Shown here: positions 32,291-43,508 of the stretch, piece by piece
Numbering within the stretch: the stretch's first letter is position 1
How the letters are laid out: every line of letters begins with the position of its first letter
Origin: Paenibacillus hunanensis
Lineage (GTDB): Bacteria; Bacillota; Bacilli; Paenibacillales; Paenibacillaceae
Direction of reading: 5' to 3'
Assembly (NCBI RefSeq): GCF_014645615.1
Contig: NZ_BMMB01000005.1
Span: 496,001-560,000, forward strand
DNA: 64,000 nucleotides
Notes under the pieces: model-generated
Database searches by the model: none
Told to the model about the DNA's origin: nothing
The model's input: the letters and a program-made list of their open reading frames with translations, nothing else
Translations under genes and position numbers: made by a program

Positions 32291-33715
32291 TTACTTAATC
32301 ACCACATACGGCAGATCAACCAGCTTCGCATACGTTACGATCTGATCGGTAGTCAGGTTCAACGATACGACCGTATGGTGACCACCACCATTTTCGATCC
32401 ATGCTCTTACGCCGTCCTGGAAATTCGGCTTTACTGTCCACAGTACGCGTGCTACCGGCAGCTTCGGTGCAGGTACAGTTGGCTCGAATGCAGACACTTC
32501 ATTGATCAGCAGCTTGTAATGCGTGCCAAAGTCTGCCATCGATACGACGACGCCCTCGCCTGCTTTGCCGTCAAATACGAGACGTGCAGGGTCTTCACGA
32601 TCGCCGATACCGAGTGGAGATACAACAACCTTCGGCTTGTTCGCTGCCAGCGATGGATCAACCTCCAGCATATGCGATTGCAGAATCGCTTCCTGTCCAG
32701 CTGCCAGCTCGTACGTATAATCCTCCATAAAGCCTGTGTTCTGGTTGTGGCTCATAATTTTGAGCAGACGATCCAGCGCTGCGGTTTTCCAGTCGCCTTC
32801 GCCAGCAAAACCGTAGCCCTGCGCCATCAGGCGCTGTACAGCCAGACCAGGTAGCTGCTTCATACCATGCAGGTCTTCAAAGTTAGTCGTGAACGCGCTA
32901 TAGCCGCCACGATCGAGGAAACGTTTCAGGGCAATCTCATAGCTTGCCTGCACACGCACGCTAGCTTCCCATGCACCCTGCTCATAATCGCCATAGTCGA
33001 AGTCATACGCTTCCTTGTACTCCGCCATCAGCTCGTCGATCTCCTGCTCGGTCACATTGCCGATCTCTGCTACCAGATCGCCAATACCGAAGTAATCAAC
33101 CGTCCAGCCGAACTGAATCTGTGCTTCGACTTTATCGCCTTCGGTTACGCCAACATTGCGCATGTTGTCGCCAAAACGAGCAACCTTAATGTTAAAGCTC
33201 TCATTGTACGCAGCCGCTACGTCCATCCAATCCGCGATCTGCTGCTGTACCTCTGGACGCTCCCAATAGCCAACAACGATCTTGTTCTGCTTGCCCAGAC
33301 GTGCATTGATAAAGCCGTACTCACGATCACCATGTGCCGCCTGATTCAGGTTCATAAAGTCCATATCAATCGTCGACCATGGAATACTTTCGTTATACTG
33401 TGTTGCCAGATGCAGCAGCGGTTTTTGCAGCAGCTTGGTGCCACGAATCCACATTTTCGCTGGAGAGAAGGTGTGCATCCATGTGATTACACCGGCTACC
33501 TCATCACGGTAGTTGATCTCCTTCATCACACTGGTAATCGCTTCTGCGCTCACTGCAAGCTCTTGCAATACGAGCGGATACGGCAATACGCCGCTGGCAT
33601 TCAGTGCATCTGTAATTTTCTGTGCGTTCGCTTTTACCTGTCCGAGTGCTTCTTCTCCGTACAGATGCTGGGAACCTACTACAAACCAGAATTGTTTGGC
33701 TGTTGTTGCTGTCAT
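32291..33715 (-). CDS. araA: L-arabinose isomerase
   Basis: Converts L-arabinose to L-ribulose in the cytoplasm with Mn2+; 474 aa, normal length. Recognised from [16 protein letters not shown] at the N-terminus, [33 protein letters not shown] and [10 protein letters not shown] (metal-binding Glu residues), and the C-terminal [12 protein letters not shown] with metal His. The frame contains two ATGs nine bases apart; AGAGG fits ATG 33715 (MTATTAKQ) better than 33724. Third gene of araBDA, 256 bp after araD, a gap in which I see no terminator or gene. Confidence 0.97.
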   Translation of the reverse strand: MTATTAKQFWFVVGSQHLYGEEALGQVKANAQKITDALNASGVLPYPLVLQELAVSAEAITSVMKEINYRDEVAGVITWMHTFSPAKMWIRGTKLLQKPLLHLATQYNESIPWSTIDMDFMNLNQAAHGDREYGFINARLGKQNKIVVGYWERPEVQQQIADWMDVAAAYNESFNIKVARFGDNMRNVGVTEGDKVEAQIQFGWTVDYFGIGDLVAEIGNVTEQEIDELMAEYKEAYDFDYGDYEQGAWEASVRVQASYEIALKRFLDRGGYSAFTTNFEDLHGMKQLPGLAVQRLMAQGYGFAGEGDWKTAALDRLLKIMSHNQNTGFMEDYTYELAAGQEAILQSHMLEVDPSLAANKPKVVVSPLGIGDREDPARLVFDGKAGEGVVVSMADFGTHYKLLINEVSAFEPTVPAPKLPVARVLWTVKPNFQDGVRAWIENGGGHHTVVSLNLTTDQIVTYAKLVDLPYVVIK

Positions 33716-33971
33716 GGGGATCATCCTCTTTTCGGTTGAATTAGATATCGTTCACGCTTTGTGCGATTGCTAGCGAATATAGAAGCTTATCCTTGCTTGT
33801 ATACGGTATTGCTGTTGAACTTGCTATTATCCGTAGAGGTAAGGCTACTTTTTAAATGGCATGCTTCATCATCTATCACTGTACTCAAGCTTCAAGCTTC
33901 TAGCATATGAGTACACTGGAGAATAAATCTTGTAGGCTGATTATCGTTGGTATCGCTTTACATTTTACGTT

Positions 33972-34667
33972 CTACTTTTGCCCGTAATATGCATCCTTGC
34001 CGTGCTTGCGCAAATAGTGCTTGTCCAGAATACCCTGTGGCAGTTCCTTAGCAAAATGGTTCAGCTCACGCGCATACAGATTCATTTTGCATACTTCCTC
34101 CAGCACGACGCTGTTCACGACCGCTGCGTGTGCATCTTTGCCCCATGTGAATGGTGCATGTCCATGCAGCAGTACAGCTGGAATCGCCATCACATCCAGA
34201 CCACGCTGCTGGAATGTCTCGATGATTACATTGCCCGTCTCCGCCTCATAGCCGCGATCAATCTCCGCCTGTGTCAGAAAGCGTGCACATGGCACTGCTC
34301 CATAAAAGGTATCTGCATGGGTAGTGCCCATGACCGGCACATCCAGCCCTGCCTGCGCCCAGATCGTCGCCCATGTGGAATGTGTATGCACAATGCCGCC
34401 GATCTGTTCATAGTGCTTGTACAGTACTGCATGGGTCGCCGTATCGGAGGATGGGCGCATCTCGCCTTCCACCACATTGCCATCCAGATCGACCACGACC
34501 ATATCGCTAGGCTTCAGCTTCTCATAGCTAACGCCGCTCGGCTTAATGACAAACAATCCACTTTCGCGGTCAACCGCACTGGCATTGCCCCATGTAAACT
34601 TGACCAGTCCATGCTTGGGCAGCTCCAGATTCGCTTCATAGACCTGCTCTTTTAGTTGCTCTAGCAT
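33972..34667 (-). CDS. araD: L-ribulose-5-phosphate 4-epimerase
   Basis: Converts L-ribulose-5-phosphate to D-xylulose-5-phosphate for the pentose phosphate pathway; zinc enzyme of the class II aldolase family. 231 aa, normal length. FTWGNASAVDRESG, VHTHSTWATIWAQAG (zinc His pair), MGTTHADTFYGAVPCAR and LLHGHAPFTWGKDA are all intact. GGAGGGAACGGAA precedes the ATG. Starts 17 bp after araB; co-transcribed. Confidence 0.97.
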   Translation of the reverse strand: MLEQLKEQVYEANLELPKHGLVKFTWGNASAVDRESGLFVIKPSGVSYEKLKPSDMVVVDLDGNVVEGEMRPSSDTATHAVLYKHYEQIGGIVHTHSTWATIWAQAGLDVPVMGTTHADTFYGAVPCARFLTQAEIDRGYEAETGNVIIETFQQRGLDVMAIPAVLLHGHAPFTWGKDAHAAVVNSVVLEEVCKMNLYARELNHFAKELPQGILDKHYLRKHGKDAYYGQK

Positions 34668-34684
34668 TTCCGTTCCCTCCCGTT

Positions 34685-36292
34685 TTAGCTCAGATGCTCG
34701 ACAGCCGCACGCTCAATCGCGAGCCCCTGACGATACCGCTCGATAAATTGACCAAATCCGTCCACATCCGCTGCATCTGGCTCCATACGTTCTGCCGATA
34801 CTCCGCTAAATACGCGTTGCTCCAGGAAATCTGCCAGCGACTGCTCACCATTACGATTGACCTGATACGATGCCAGCAGCGCCATGCCCCATGCGCCGCC
34901 TTCACCTGCTGTCGACATCACCGATACCGGCACATTCAGCGCCGCAGCAACGATACGCTGACCGACCACAGGTGTCTTGAACAGACCACCATGCGCCAGC
35001 ACCGAATCGATCGCCACCTGCTCCTGCTCGGTCAAAATGTCCATGCCCAGCTTGAGCGCACCAAAAGCGGTAAATAGATGCGTGCGCATAAAGTTCGCCA
35101 GATTAAAGCGGCTTTCCGGTGTACGTACAAATAACGGACGCCCCTGCTCTAATCCGGTAATATTTTCGCCGGAATAGTAGCCATAGCTGAGCAAGCCACC
35201 GCCATCCGGGTCTGCCTCCAGCGCCTTGTTCAGCAGTACACTGAACAGCTGATTCGGATCGCTCTCATAGCCCATCGCGACGGCAAACTCACGGAACAAG
35301 CCCATCCATGCGTTCAGATCGCTGGAGCAGTTATTCGCATGCACCATCCCGACCGGGCTACCATCTGGCGTGGTGACCATATCGATCTCCGGATACACAC
35401 GGGACAGCTCATGCTCCAGCACGATCATCGCAAATACCGATGTGCCTACCGAAATATTGCCTGTCCGCTTGCGCACACTATTGGTCGCAACCATGCCTGT
35501 TCCTGCATCACCTTCCGGTGGGCAAAATGGAATGCCTGCCTGCAAATCACCATCAGGATCAAGCAGCTTCGCCCCTACTTCACTCAGCTTCCCTGCCTCC
35601 TCGCCAGCTAGACGAATCGTTGGCAATAGCTGCTCCAGCGTCCACGGATAGCCTTTACCTGCGATTTGCTGGTTGAACTGACCGAGCATCGCTGGATGGT
35701 ACGCATGACTGGAATCTTCAATCGGGAACATACCGGAGGCATCACCGATACCGATCACACGCTCACCAGTGAGCAGCCAGTGAATATAACAAGCCAATGT
35801 GTTAATAGAAGTCAGCTTGGACACATGCGGTTCTTCATTCAAAATCGCCTGATACAGATGGGCAATGCTCCATCGCTCCGGAATATTGAATCCGAACAGT
35901 TCGGTCAGCTCACGCGCCGCTGCGCCTGTCGTGGAATTACGCCATGTACGGAAAGGAACGAGCCATTCACCACTCGCATCCAGTGCGATATAGCCGTGCA
36001 TCATCGCCGAGAAGCCGATCGAGCCTGTCTGCTGCAAGGTTACACCGTAGCGCTGCTGAACATCCTGCTTCAATTCACGGTAAGCGGTCTGCATCCCTGT
36101 GATGATCAGGTCGCGATCATACGTCCAGTAGCCATCCTTCAACTGGTTTTCCCATTCATAGCTACCGGATGCAATCGTCTCAAACTGCTCATCGATCAGT
36201 ACCGCCTTGATTCGAGTGGAACCGAATTCGATACCCAGCGCTGTCGCTCCGCTTGTGATCGCATCTTTGGCACTCATCTTGATGTCACTCAT
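34685..36292 (-). CDS. araB: L-ribulokinase
   Basis: Phosphorylates L-ribulose; FGGY-kinase family, 535 aa, normal AraB length. ATP-binding start [17 protein letters not shown], substrate region [11 protein letters not shown] and [18 protein letters not shown]-terminal FGGY-type block [16 protein letters not shown], with [14 protein letters not shown] near the end. SD GAAGGGAG with the ATG 12 bases on. First gene of araB-araD-araA. The upstream region has an AraR-like box (36487-36501), a second one 327 bp further up (36814-36827) and a cre-like site (36447-36460), so repression by AraR and catabolite repression are likely. No araR gene is in the window. Confidence 0.96.
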   Translation of the reverse strand: MSDIKMSAKDAITSGATALGIEFGSTRIKAVLIDEQFETIASGSYEWENQLKDGYWTYDRDLIITGMQTAYRELKQDVQQRYGVTLQQTGSIGFSAMMHGYIALDASGEWLVPFRTWRNSTTGAAARELTELFGFNIPERWSIAHLYQAILNEEPHVSKLTSINTLACYIHWLLTGERVIGIGDASGMFPIEDSSHAYHPAMLGQFNQQIAGKGYPWTLEQLLPTIRLAGEEAGKLSEVGAKLLDPDGDLQAGIPFCPPEGDAGTGMVATNSVRKRTGNISVGTSVFAMIVLEHELSRVYPEIDMVTTPDGSPVGMVHANNCSSDLNAWMGLFREFAVAMGYESDPNQLFSVLLNKALEADPDGGGLLSYGYYSGENITGLEQGRPLFVRTPESRFNLANFMRTHLFTAFGALKLGMDILTEQEQVAIDSVLAHGGLFKTPVVGQRIVAAALNVPVSVMSTAGEGGAWGMALLASYQVNRNGEQSLADFLEQRVFSGVSAERMEPDAADVDGFGQFIERYRQGLAIERAAVEHLS

Positions 36293-36446
36293 TATCGCGT
36301 AACTCCCTTCACTGATTCACTTTGTTAGTCCGGAGTGCAGCAAGCTTTGCTCCGTTTGGCACTGCTATGTAACTGCCATCTATAGGAGTGAAGCTATATA
36401 AACTCCGGTTTTCATTCGTGGCATATTGTATAATTTGATTTCATAA

Positions 36447-36460
36447 AGAATACGCTTTCT
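36447..36460 (-). promoter_or_regulatory. cre-like site upstream of araB
   Basis: AGAATACGCTTTCT (minus AGAAAGCGTATTCT), 11 of 14 cre consensus positions. Confidence 0.5.
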
Positions 36461-36486
36461 TTTTAAGGAACAATTTCAGTATAGGT

Positions 36487-36501
36487 ATTGTACGTACATT
36501 T
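36487..36501 (-). promoter_or_regulatory. AraR-like operator 1 (araB promoter)
   Basis: ATTGTACGTACATTT, containing the AraR core TTGTACGTACA around the GTACGTAC palindrome, 195 bp upstream of araB. Confidence 0.75.
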
Positions 36502-36813
36502 GTCAATTTGGATTAATCATTATACTTACAACTTGTGCGAAACTATTTTGTAAGCGTTCCAATAGGCGGGAATGAAGATAGGATGTGTATTGAGATCGAG
36601 GATTGAAAAGGGCTATTTTTCTTGGAATACCCTAAGATGCGATTGAAAGATTCAACATGAGTCGGAGCTTGCTAACATGGTAATTCTGTTCGCTCTTACC
36701 CTTATTTCCCTCGCTTATTTCGGTAAAACTCTTATGCAGACGTAGCCATTATGTACCTCACTGTGCTTTTCTTTATGCGCTAGCTTGGAGACTGTGTATG
36801 GTGCCAATTTTAT

Positions 36814-36827
36814 ATGTACGTACAAAT
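36814..36827 (-). promoter_or_regulatory. AraR-like operator 2 (distal)
   Basis: ATGTACGTACAAAT, the same core, about 327 bp beyond operator 1 with no gene between. Suited to looping or a remnant of a lost divergent gene. Confidence 0.7.
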
Positions 36828-36923
36828 AATCCAAGCATCGGATCTAGCATCGTTTCTTTCTTCTCTGTCTGTGCCAATTCTTCGTATAAACCGACTCCCT
36901 ATAGTGCCAAATGAATTCTTCCA

Positions 36924-36967
36924 TAAAAAAACCGCATCCTCGCTTGTATGCGATAGATGCGGTTTGA
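36924..36967 (-). terminator. Intrinsic terminator of the methyltransferase/TPR gene
   Basis: Minus strand AAACCGCATC...GATGCGGTTT followed by seven T; 80 nt after the stop. Confidence 0.9.
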
Positions 36968-37046
36968 TCGATTCCGTTTCGATGTGTTGATTCTATTTAC
37001 CTTATTAGGATTGTCAATGTAGCGTTGCTACTCCATTCGCTAGCCC

Positions 37047-38750
37047 TCAGTCCAGCTCGCCCTCGCGCAGTGCTTCCATTAACGCTTGCGCTTCGGCATG
37101 CTCTGGTTCTACGTTTAGCAATTGCTCCAAATATTCACCAGCCTGCTCTAGCTCGCCAAGCTCCAGACAGCAGATAGCGAGGCAATAAAATACGGTAGGC
37201 ACCGTCTCTTCCTGTTCTTCTGCTACAGATTGCTGTAAATAGTGCTGAGCTTGCTCATATTGCTCCATTTCAAAAAGCAGTAATCCGGTATCGAGCGCCA
37301 GGTCATAGCGCTGTGCCATCACATAGTGGGATGACCACATGCGTTCGATGCCGTGCAGCAGGTCGAGATATTCTTCATCATTGGCTTCCGATAGCAATTC
37401 GGATAGACGTTCCGTGCTTTGAATGAAAAATTCGGCATCATAATTGCCCAATCGCCAGAAGGCGAGCCATGGCGCGAGTTCCATTTCATCCAGACGCTCA
37501 TCGACCCAGCGCTTCAAGCTGAAAAATTCATCCGGGCCAAAGCGTGCTGCTGAACGATGGTATGCCATGCGTAGACCGGAATAGCGTCGCGGCTGTGCGA
37601 CATGCAGCATACAGCCTACATTGATGCCTGTGTAATGGTGAGGTGGGAACAGCACCTCGGCTCCCTGTGCGCCGAACACATAGCTGATCGCATGATAGTT
37701 CGCATTGAGTGAAAAGCCACCGCCGCCGTGCAGTGTCAGCTCAGGCGGCTCTTCCAGTCTCCAGCCCTCTAGCAGATGCTCGCCCTTATCGGCAGTGATC
37801 AGCACGAAACCAGCTGTCGACAGGTGATTCAGCCGTTGCAAGCAATCGATACTTGCCCATGGCAGCAATACATAGTTATCGTCTAATTGCTCACGATACA
37901 AGCTCAACAGATCGGCATACGGATGATCCGCCTGCTCATATTCGGGGGCATGGCGATAGGTGTATTCGATGCCGATCTCGTTCAAGCGGTTCGAGGCTGA
38001 GCGTGCGCGGTCATCGATATCAGAGTCTGTCTGCTGGGAATGTCGCTCGACCTGCTCAGCCTTCTCGGACTGTAACTCGGCTTGCTGGTTCGATGATTCT
38101 GATGCTGTTGTAGATCTGTCTGTACCGTTTTGCTCGGCTGCTGATACTTGAATCAGCTCAATATCGGCTTCATATACAGCGCCATTTTCGATGCGGATCA
38201 GCTCCTGTGGCAGACTATCGAAAAAGTAATTGGCAATCAGAACCACAGGCTCTTGCAACCCGCCTGCCTGTAGCGTCTGACCGCTCACAGCAAGCTGTAG
38301 CTCGGTATCTGCCATCGCATCAAAACGGGCAAAATCAAGCGCCCCCTGCGCCACATACGTTTGTAGCGCTGGATGCTGCTGCCATGCCGCCACACTGTCT
38401 GCTGCCAGATCGGTCATCACATAGCAGAAGGACGGCAAGTCTTCGATCACTTCATCACGTACACGGCACAGCTCGTGCAAAATATGTCCTGCCAGACGTC
38501 CAGCGCCTGCACCAATCTCTACGATGTAGATCGTCTCCTCTGCACCGCCCTGCTGCTGGCGATCCAGTAAAAAGGCAACAATCATATCCGCATACGCCGC
38601 CGCGATCATCGGATTACTTGTGACGTATTGCGGTATCCCATCATTGCGCCACGCATCCAGACCTTCCTGCTCATAATATTCACGCAGCAGCTCCCAGATC
38701 GGAGCCTGGCTAAAGCGATATCTATTTCGATCATTTGATAATTCGGTCAT
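37047..38750 (-). CDS. MidA/NDUFAF7-like SAM-dependent methyltransferase with C-terminal TPRs
   Basis: 567 aa, cytoplasmic. Residues about 30-400 match the SAM-dependent methyltransferase family PF02636 (MidA/NDUFAF7): EGLDAWRNDGIPQYVTSNPMIAAAYA, motif I IVEIGAGAGRLAGHIL, then ANYFFDSLPQELI. An insertion of about 60 residues rich in Gln, Ser, Glu and Asp (about 205-260, ESSNQQAELQSEKAEQ) interrupts the domain. The C-terminal part (about 430-560) has two to three TPR-like helical pairs (YDLALDTGLLLFEMEQYEQAQHYL, CLAICCLELGELEQAGEYLEQLL). Substrate unknown; the mitochondrial relative methylates an arginine of complex I, but this should not be transferred. No ribosome site of full strength; nearest is AGGAC-like 12 bases before ATG. 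Confidence 0.75.
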   Translation of the reverse strand: MTELSNDRNRYRFSQAPIWELLREYYEQEGLDAWRNDGIPQYVTSNPMIAAAYADMIVAFLLDRQQQGGAEETIYIVEIGAGAGRLAGHILHELCRVRDEVIEDLPSFCYVMTDLAADSVAAWQQHPALQTYVAQGALDFARFDAMADTELQLAVSGQTLQAGGLQEPVVLIANYFFDSLPQELIRIENGAVYEADIELIQVSAAEQNGTDRSTTASESSNQQAELQSEKAEQVERHSQQTDSDIDDRARSASNRLNEIGIEYTYRHAPEYEQADHPYADLLSLYREQLDDNYVLLPWASIDCLQRLNHLSTAGFVLITADKGEHLLEGWRLEEPPELTLHGGGGFSLNANYHAISYVFGAQGAEVLFPPHHYTGINVGCMLHVAQPRRYSGLRMAYHRSAARFGPDEFFSLKRWVDERLDEMELAPWLAFWRLGNYDAEFFIQSTERLSELLSEANDEEYLDLLHGIERMWSSHYVMAQRYDLALDTGLLLFEMEQYEQAQHYLQQSVAEEQEETVPTVFYCLAICCLELGELEQAGEYLEQLLNVEPEHAEAQALMEALREGELD

Positions 38751-39109
38751 CGTTTATGTCCTGCTTTCCTAAAATAAGTCGTTCTGCATAGCGGAAATGA
38801 CACCTATCCATGCTCTCTCCATCATACTACAACGCACCCGGATGCCCTAACAGATTCATACTTTGATCGAAAGCTACCAGATTAGAACAGATGGATAGCT
38901 GTTCTTTATGAATGGTATGACTCTTGTAAGCTTAATCAGCTTGATGTGTCTGGATTCCTAATTTACTTCTCGTTTACGATCTGCCGACCTCCTCATAACC
39001 CCTGATCACGGCTTACAGAGAGCAGATATTCGCCTGGCATCTCCTGTTGTCTGAATGGCAAATTACCTGATACTTAGAAACGCCCAGTCAACTCGCTTCC
39101 AGCCAAAAA
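38751..39109. other. Intergenic region upstream of the methyltransferase gene
   Basis: No gene, repeat or clear regulatory signal recognised before the P450 terminator. Confidence 0.4.
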
Positions 39110-39140
39110 AACGGGCAACCCTGTATATAGGTTGCCCGCG
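39110..39140 (-). terminator. Intrinsic terminator of the P450 gene
   Basis: Minus strand CGGGCAACC...GGTTGCCCG followed by TTTTTTT, about 150 nt after the stop. Confidence 0.85.
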
Positions 39141-39286
39141 TTATTAGCTACATTTTTTTACTCATAGAAAAAATCGAATCATGCACATAGCACATCTATC
39201 ATTGCTCGGTATGGTCTTTTCCATAATCATCTGCATACGGCGATACCGATCAGAGCGACATACCTGCTCCTTCCCTCTACTCCTAT

Positions 39287-42200
39287 TTACACGCCAGCCC
39301 ATACGTCCTTCGCATAACGACCTTCCTGCTGTAGCGTATCCAGCCAGATCGCCGCCGCCTGTTCATCCTTACTATAACGCGAACGATATGCCGCACGTAA
39401 CGCTTCCTCCACATCCGGTGCCATACGTGTACCATCTCCGCAAATGTACAGCATGCCGCCACGCTCATTCAGTACGTCCATAATCTGCTCAGCATTTTGC
39501 GCCATCAGATGCTGTACGTACGTCTTGTCCTGCTCGGTTTCACGCGAAAAGGCAGTATGCAGCGAGACGATGCCTTTCGCCGCGTAATCCTCCAGCTCAT
39601 CCCGATACAGGAAATCCGCCGCATTGCGGCAGCCAAAATACAAATGTGCCTCGCCCAGCTGCTGTCCTTCTTGCTGCATCGCAGCCCGCGCCTGTAAAAA
39701 GCCGCGGAATGGAGCAATCCCGGTGCCCGGGCCAACCATCACGAGCGGAACCTGTGGGTCTTCTGGCAAATGGAAGCCGGATTCTGGCGTGCGCACGAAT
39801 ACGGGAATCTGTTCCTGCGGCGCGCGTTCTGCCAGATAGTTCGAAGCAATCCCTTTGTACATCCCTGAGCCTGTACGTGCAGGTGCATGTACAACGGCAA
39901 CCGTAATGCTCACCCGATCTGCCGCTTGCTTAGGCGAGCTGGAGATCGAATAGTAGCGCGGCTTCAAGGCAGGTAACAGCTCTAAGAAGCGCTCAAATGG
40001 CATTTCACACGCCATATATTTTTCCAGCAAATCAAGCATTGTGACGCGCTTATACAGAATCTCGCCGTAATATTGATCCTCCTGTAGCATCCCCTCCAGC
40101 TCACGCTTATGCGGTGGACATACCGTATACGCAGCCAGCTCACGAAGCTGGGCACGGCTGGCTGGCTCCTGTAGCTCCACACTGGAAGCGAGCAGCTCAC
40201 GAAGCTGCACCGGACGATCCAGTGGCAGATGCCCTGCACTCAAGCTACTTGCGGTCAGCACCACCTGAGCCTCCCCTTGCAAGCGGAAGCGGTGCAGGAC
40301 ACGCTGCACCAGCTCGGTAGGATTTTGCGGTAAGACGCCCAGATGGTCGCCCTCATGGTATTGGATATGTTGTGGCAGCTGTAGCTCGATATGACGGGTG
40401 CTGCGTCTGCTGTCTGCATGCTGTAGCTCACGATTGTCCAGCACGGTTGCATACACCGCTTCGTAGGAGGAAGCGAGCGGTGCGCCTGCCACATTGCTCA
40501 CAAATTGCAGACTCAGTGCTGCACGCTCCTGTGCCGCATCGGCGTTGAATCGCAAGCCAAATGCCTCAATCGCATCCGCCCACATCGTCTGCTTCCAATC
40601 CTCCAGCTGCTTCTCAAAGTCACCACTCGCATCGCCCTCACCACGAGGCGAGAAGCGCGTAGCTCCCTTTCGCTCCATTTGCTCATCGATAGCACGCGGC
40701 ACCTGCTGATACGTGCTCGCCCAGTTGCGATCGCCACAGCCGAATACGCTGTATGTTACACCCTCTAGCTCGCCCTCCTCAACCTGCTCCAGCCATTGGA
40801 GAAATTGAACGGCATTCGTCGTCGGCTTGCCATTGTACGAGGAGGCAACGATCACAAGCGCGCCCTCACGCGGTAGATCCCCTACCCGATCATTCAGCAT
40901 TGCGACTTCACTTCGCACACCGTGCAGACTCGCTGTATCTGCCAGCGAACGCGCAATCGACTCCGAGGTGCCCATATTGGAGCCGTATAGCACAACCAGT
41001 GGACGATCATTCAAGCCGCTTAATCCCCCCCGTCGTTCCTGCACTTCGCCCTGCTCCTTACCTGCTTCGGCTGTAGCAGCCGCAGGTTGTCCATTTCCTG
41101 TTATTGCTGGCACATGACCGGTACGCAGCTTCGGACGAATCGTAAACTGATCCGGTTTGAGCGTGAGGGTTTGCTTGATTTTCAGCTCATACTCTCCGTT
41201 AAACGACAGATCAAAATGCTTCAAAATCATTCCCATCACCAGCACCGCCTCATGCAAAGCAAACTGCATCCCGATACATGCACGCTGCCCGTTACCAAAT
41301 GGCTTGTACGCATGAGCTGGAATCTTCGACGGATCGGCAAAACGCTCTGGCTTGAACTCATCCACATCGTCGCCCCATGCCTCTTTGTCCCGATGCAGCT
41401 CGGGCAGGATCACACGAATCTCATCGCCCTTGGCAAGTGGGTATTGACCGCCAATGATCGTATCCTCTTTGGCGTATAGACCGAAGGCTGGTGCGGTCGG
41501 CCAGAGTCGCAGAGATTCGTTCAGCACCATTCGTACATACGATAGCTGCAATACCTCCTGATAGGTTGGCACATCACCATTAATGACGCGCTCTGCTTCG
41601 GCTCTTGCCTTTTCCAAAACGGCTGAATTTTTCAGTAGAAAATAAGTCGCAAACGATAACAGTCCACTCGTCGTTTCATGCCCGGCAATCAGGAATGTAA
41701 TCATCTGGTAGCGAATATTTTCATTATCCAGCGTCTCGCCTGTTTCTGGATCAGCCGCACCGAGCATACGTGCCAGCAGATCGGTTTCCCCTTGATCGCC
41801 CTGCTGCTGACGATCGGCAATGATCTTATCCACGAGCGAGAACATCGACTCGATATCCTCCTTGTACTGCTTGCGCTTTGCGACCATTAGCTTGCTTTGC
41901 AGTGGCGAACGAGTCGTCGCATGCATCGCTTCGTCCAGCGCACGCACCATGCTCTGAATAAATGGATTCGCTTCCTCACGGTAAAAGCTATTGAATCGAT
42001 AATTAAATCCACACAAGCCGATCGTATCCAGCGTCAGCCGTGTCATATCCTCCGGCACATTGATCGCTTCATCCGGGTTCAAGCGTGCCCACTTCTGCAC
42101 CAGTTGCAGTGCAATATCGCTCATCATATCGTGATAGCCCTTCATCGCCTGCTGGCTAAAGGCTGGCATCAAAATGCTATGGGCTTTGCGCCAGTTCGGC

Positions 42201-42487
42201 TCATCCGTCCGACTGGTAAACAGTCCATCCCCAGCAAAATCGCGTACTCGCTGAAGCGATCCATCAATACTTTTGTCAAAACGCTGCTCATCCTCAAGCT
42301 CCTTCATCAGCTCTTGCCCCGTCACAATAATAATGGAATGCCCACCCATATGTTGGAACCGATAGATCGGCCCATACTCACGAGCCAGCTCGCTCAGCGA
42401 AAGGGTTGGGGTATCCCGGTCAAGCAGCGGAATGCTACCCAGCGGTCCAAAGGTTTTCGTTTGCGGAATCGATGTATTTTTTGCCAT
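39287..42487 (-). CDS. Bifunctional cytochrome P450/NADPH-P450 reductase (CYP102 family)
   Basis: Self-sufficient fatty-acid hydroxylase like P450 BM3; 1,066 aa in one chain, cytoplasmic. The heme domain (about 1-465) has I-helix AGHETTSG, ExxR in LNESLRLWP and heme loop [10 protein letters not shown] with the proximal Cys. GDGLFTS holds the phenylalanine equivalent to BM3 Phe87. A linker rich in Ala/Gly/Glu follows. The FMN domain (about 490-640) has [19 protein letters not shown] and [11 protein letters not shown]. The FAD/NADPH domain (about 670-1066) has [27 protein letters not shown] and the terminal Trp region DVWAGV. AGGAGG-like CGGGAGGTACGAACAAC precedes the ATG. An Rrf2-type regulator gene lies just upstream on the same strand, and a perfect 16-bp palindrome (42590-42605) lies between them. 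Confidence 0.96.
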   Translation of the reverse strand: MAKNTSIPQTKTFGPLGSIPLLDRDTPTLSLSELAREYGPIYRFQHMGGHSIIIVTGQELMKELEDEQRFDKSIDGSLQRVRDFAGDGLFTSRTDEPNWRKAHSILMPAFSQQAMKGYHDMMSDIALQLVQKWARLNPDEAINVPEDMTRLTLDTIGLCGFNYRFNSFYREEANPFIQSMVRALDEAMHATTRSPLQSKLMVAKRKQYKEDIESMFSLVDKIIADRQQQGDQGETDLLARMLGAADPETGETLDNENIRYQMITFLIAGHETTSGLLSFATYFLLKNSAVLEKARAEAERVINGDVPTYQEVLQLSYVRMVLNESLRLWPTAPAFGLYAKEDTIIGGQYPLAKGDEIRVILPELHRDKEAWGDDVDEFKPERFADPSKIPAHAYKPFGNGQRACIGMQFALHEAVLVMGMILKHFDLSFNGEYELKIKQTLTLKPDQFTIRPKLRTGHVPAITGNGQPAAATAEAGKEQGEVQERRGGLSGLNDRPLVVLYGSNMGTSESIARSLADTASLHGVRSEVAMLNDRVGDLPREGALVIVASSYNGKPTTNAVQFLQWLEQVEEGELEGVTYSVFGCGDRNWASTYQQVPRAIDEQMERKGATRFSPRGEGDASGDFEKQLEDWKQTMWADAIEAFGLRFNADAAQERAALSLQFVSNVAGAPLASSYEAVYATVLDNRELQHADSRRSTRHIELQLPQHIQYHEGDHLGVLPQNPTELVQRVLHRFRLQGEAQVVLTASSLSAGHLPLDRPVQLRELLASSVELQEPASRAQLRELAAYTVCPPHKRELEGMLQEDQYYGEILYKRVTMLDLLEKYMACEMPFERFLELLPALKPRYYSISSSPKQAADRVSITVAVVHAPARTGSGMYKGIASNYLAERAPQEQIPVFVRTPESGFHLPEDPQVPLVMVGPGTGIAPFRGFLQARAAMQQEGQQLGEAHLYFGCRNAADFLYRDELEDYAAKGIVSLHTAFSRETEQDKTYVQHLMAQNAEQIMDVLNERGGMLYICGDGTRMAPDVEEALRAAYRSRYSKDEQAAAIWLDTLQQEGRYAKDVWAGV

Positions 42488-42589
42488 GTTGTTCGTACCT
42501 CCCGATTGATGATGACAGTGTGTAGATTGGTTTCGTTTCGGTTACGCAGCGATTAACGGCGGTGTGATGTATCATCTTCATTTCATAAC

Positions 42590-42605
42590 GAGCATGATCA
42601 TGCTC
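42590..42605. promoter_or_regulatory. Perfect 16-bp palindrome upstream of the P450 gene
   Basis: GAGCATGATCATGCTC, self-complementary, about 100 bp before the P450 start and 31 bp after the Rrf2 stop; no T-run on either strand. Probable operator. Confidence 0.55.
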
Positions 42606-42635
42606 TGGAACAGTAACGTAAACACACAATAGCGA

Positions 42636-43139
42636 TCAGGACATGCGCAGTCTGGTTGTGTTCAGCCATTCACGCAAGGTGGTGGTATTCCAATTCAGCG
42701 TGGAATGATCGTCGCCCATCGCTTCCTCCATCATGCTTGCCAGTGTGAAGCTGGCGAAATATTGCTTGAGTAGCGCATCCGCTCCAGCAAATACGTTGTT
42801 CAGCAGCTCCACGCCGCGTTCCACATACGTACCATCCTGAAAAATATTGCGCATTAATCCACCATCCTCATACAGCGCCAGCTCGCCCTCCATCGCTTCA
42901 AGAATATTCAGCAGCGTGATGTCCTCTGCGGCACGTCCCAGCGATAGCCCGCCATTGTTGCCCGGTGCTGAGCGAATAATGCCCTGTAGCACCAGCTTGC
43001 GTGTAATTTTGCGAAAATAGGAGCGGGATACGCCCAGAATATCGCTAGCTCGGTCAGAGGATAGCGGTACACCGGGCTTCTGCGTAGCAAGTAAGACGAG
43101 CACACAGATCGCCTGCTCCAGACTCGGATTGAATTTCAA
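42636..43139 (-). CDS. Rrf2-family transcriptional regulator
   Basis: 167 aa. N-terminal winged helix (about 5-80): SLEQAICVLVLLATQ, then LSSDRASDILGVSRSYFRKITRKLVLQGIIRSAPGNNGGLSLGR, of which the recognition helix is VSRSYFRKI and the wing GNNGG. A dimerisation helix follows. The cysteine triad that binds an Fe-S cluster in IscR and NsrR is absent (one Cys only, near residue 12), so it is not a cluster sensor of that type; it resembles the cysteine-poor CymR/YwnA-like branch. Start: AAGGAGG lies nine bases before TTG 43139 (MKFNPSLEQ) but only three before GTG 43145, so TTG is preferred. It probably controls the downstream P450 gene, a role taken by a TetR repressor in Bacillus subtilis and B. 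megaterium relatives. Confidence 0.85.
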   Translation of the reverse strand: MKFNPSLEQAICVLVLLATQKPGVPLSSDRASDILGVSRSYFRKITRKLVLQGIIRSAPGNNGGLSLGRAAEDITLLNILEAMEGELALYEDGGLMRNIFQDGTYVERGVELLNNVFAGADALLKQYFASFTLASMMEEAMGDDHSTLNWNTTTLREWLNTTRLRMS

Positions 43140-43354
43140 AAGCACCAGCCTCCTTGTATGGCTTCTTGTATAGCCTGCTGTCTAAGGGAAAGTTGATCTC
43201 CCTCTGGATAGTGTGGCTTGATCAAATGTTAGCTTCATTATCATTTTCAAATTGGATAACGAATATCCACATTGAATGTTGTATTTCTATTGTAAATCTC
43301 ATCCAGAACGCATTTCAAGTTTACGCATCAGTAACCCTGTCGGATCGGATGCAC

Positions 43355-43400
43355 GCAAAAAAGCCTTTCTCCCGACATCTATCGAGAGAAAGACTTTTGC
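43355..43400 (-). terminator. Intrinsic terminator of the large SLH protein gene
   Basis: Minus strand GCAAAAGTCTTTCTC...GAGAAAGGCTTTTTTGC with T-run in the 3' arm, 109 nt after the stop. Confidence 0.8.
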
Positions 43401-43508
43401 ATAAATATACGTTTTCATTTCATGGTCACTGCATAAATCCTGCATATTTTCTATGTCTACTTATGCGATCGAATTTATAATCTGTGCCCTCTAAAATGGA
43501 GTGTTACA

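Noticed and set aside
36698..36735. Possible third copy of the leader hairpin element (AGGGAAATAAGGG on the minus strand)
   Set aside because: Only a 13-base match to the outer left arm; no inner hairpin or right arm could be found.
43205..43245. Fur-box-like sequence GAAAATGATAAT (minus strand) upstream of the Rrf2 gene
   Set aside because: Only about 12 of 19 positions agree and the third hexamer is missing; too weak in AT-rich DNA.
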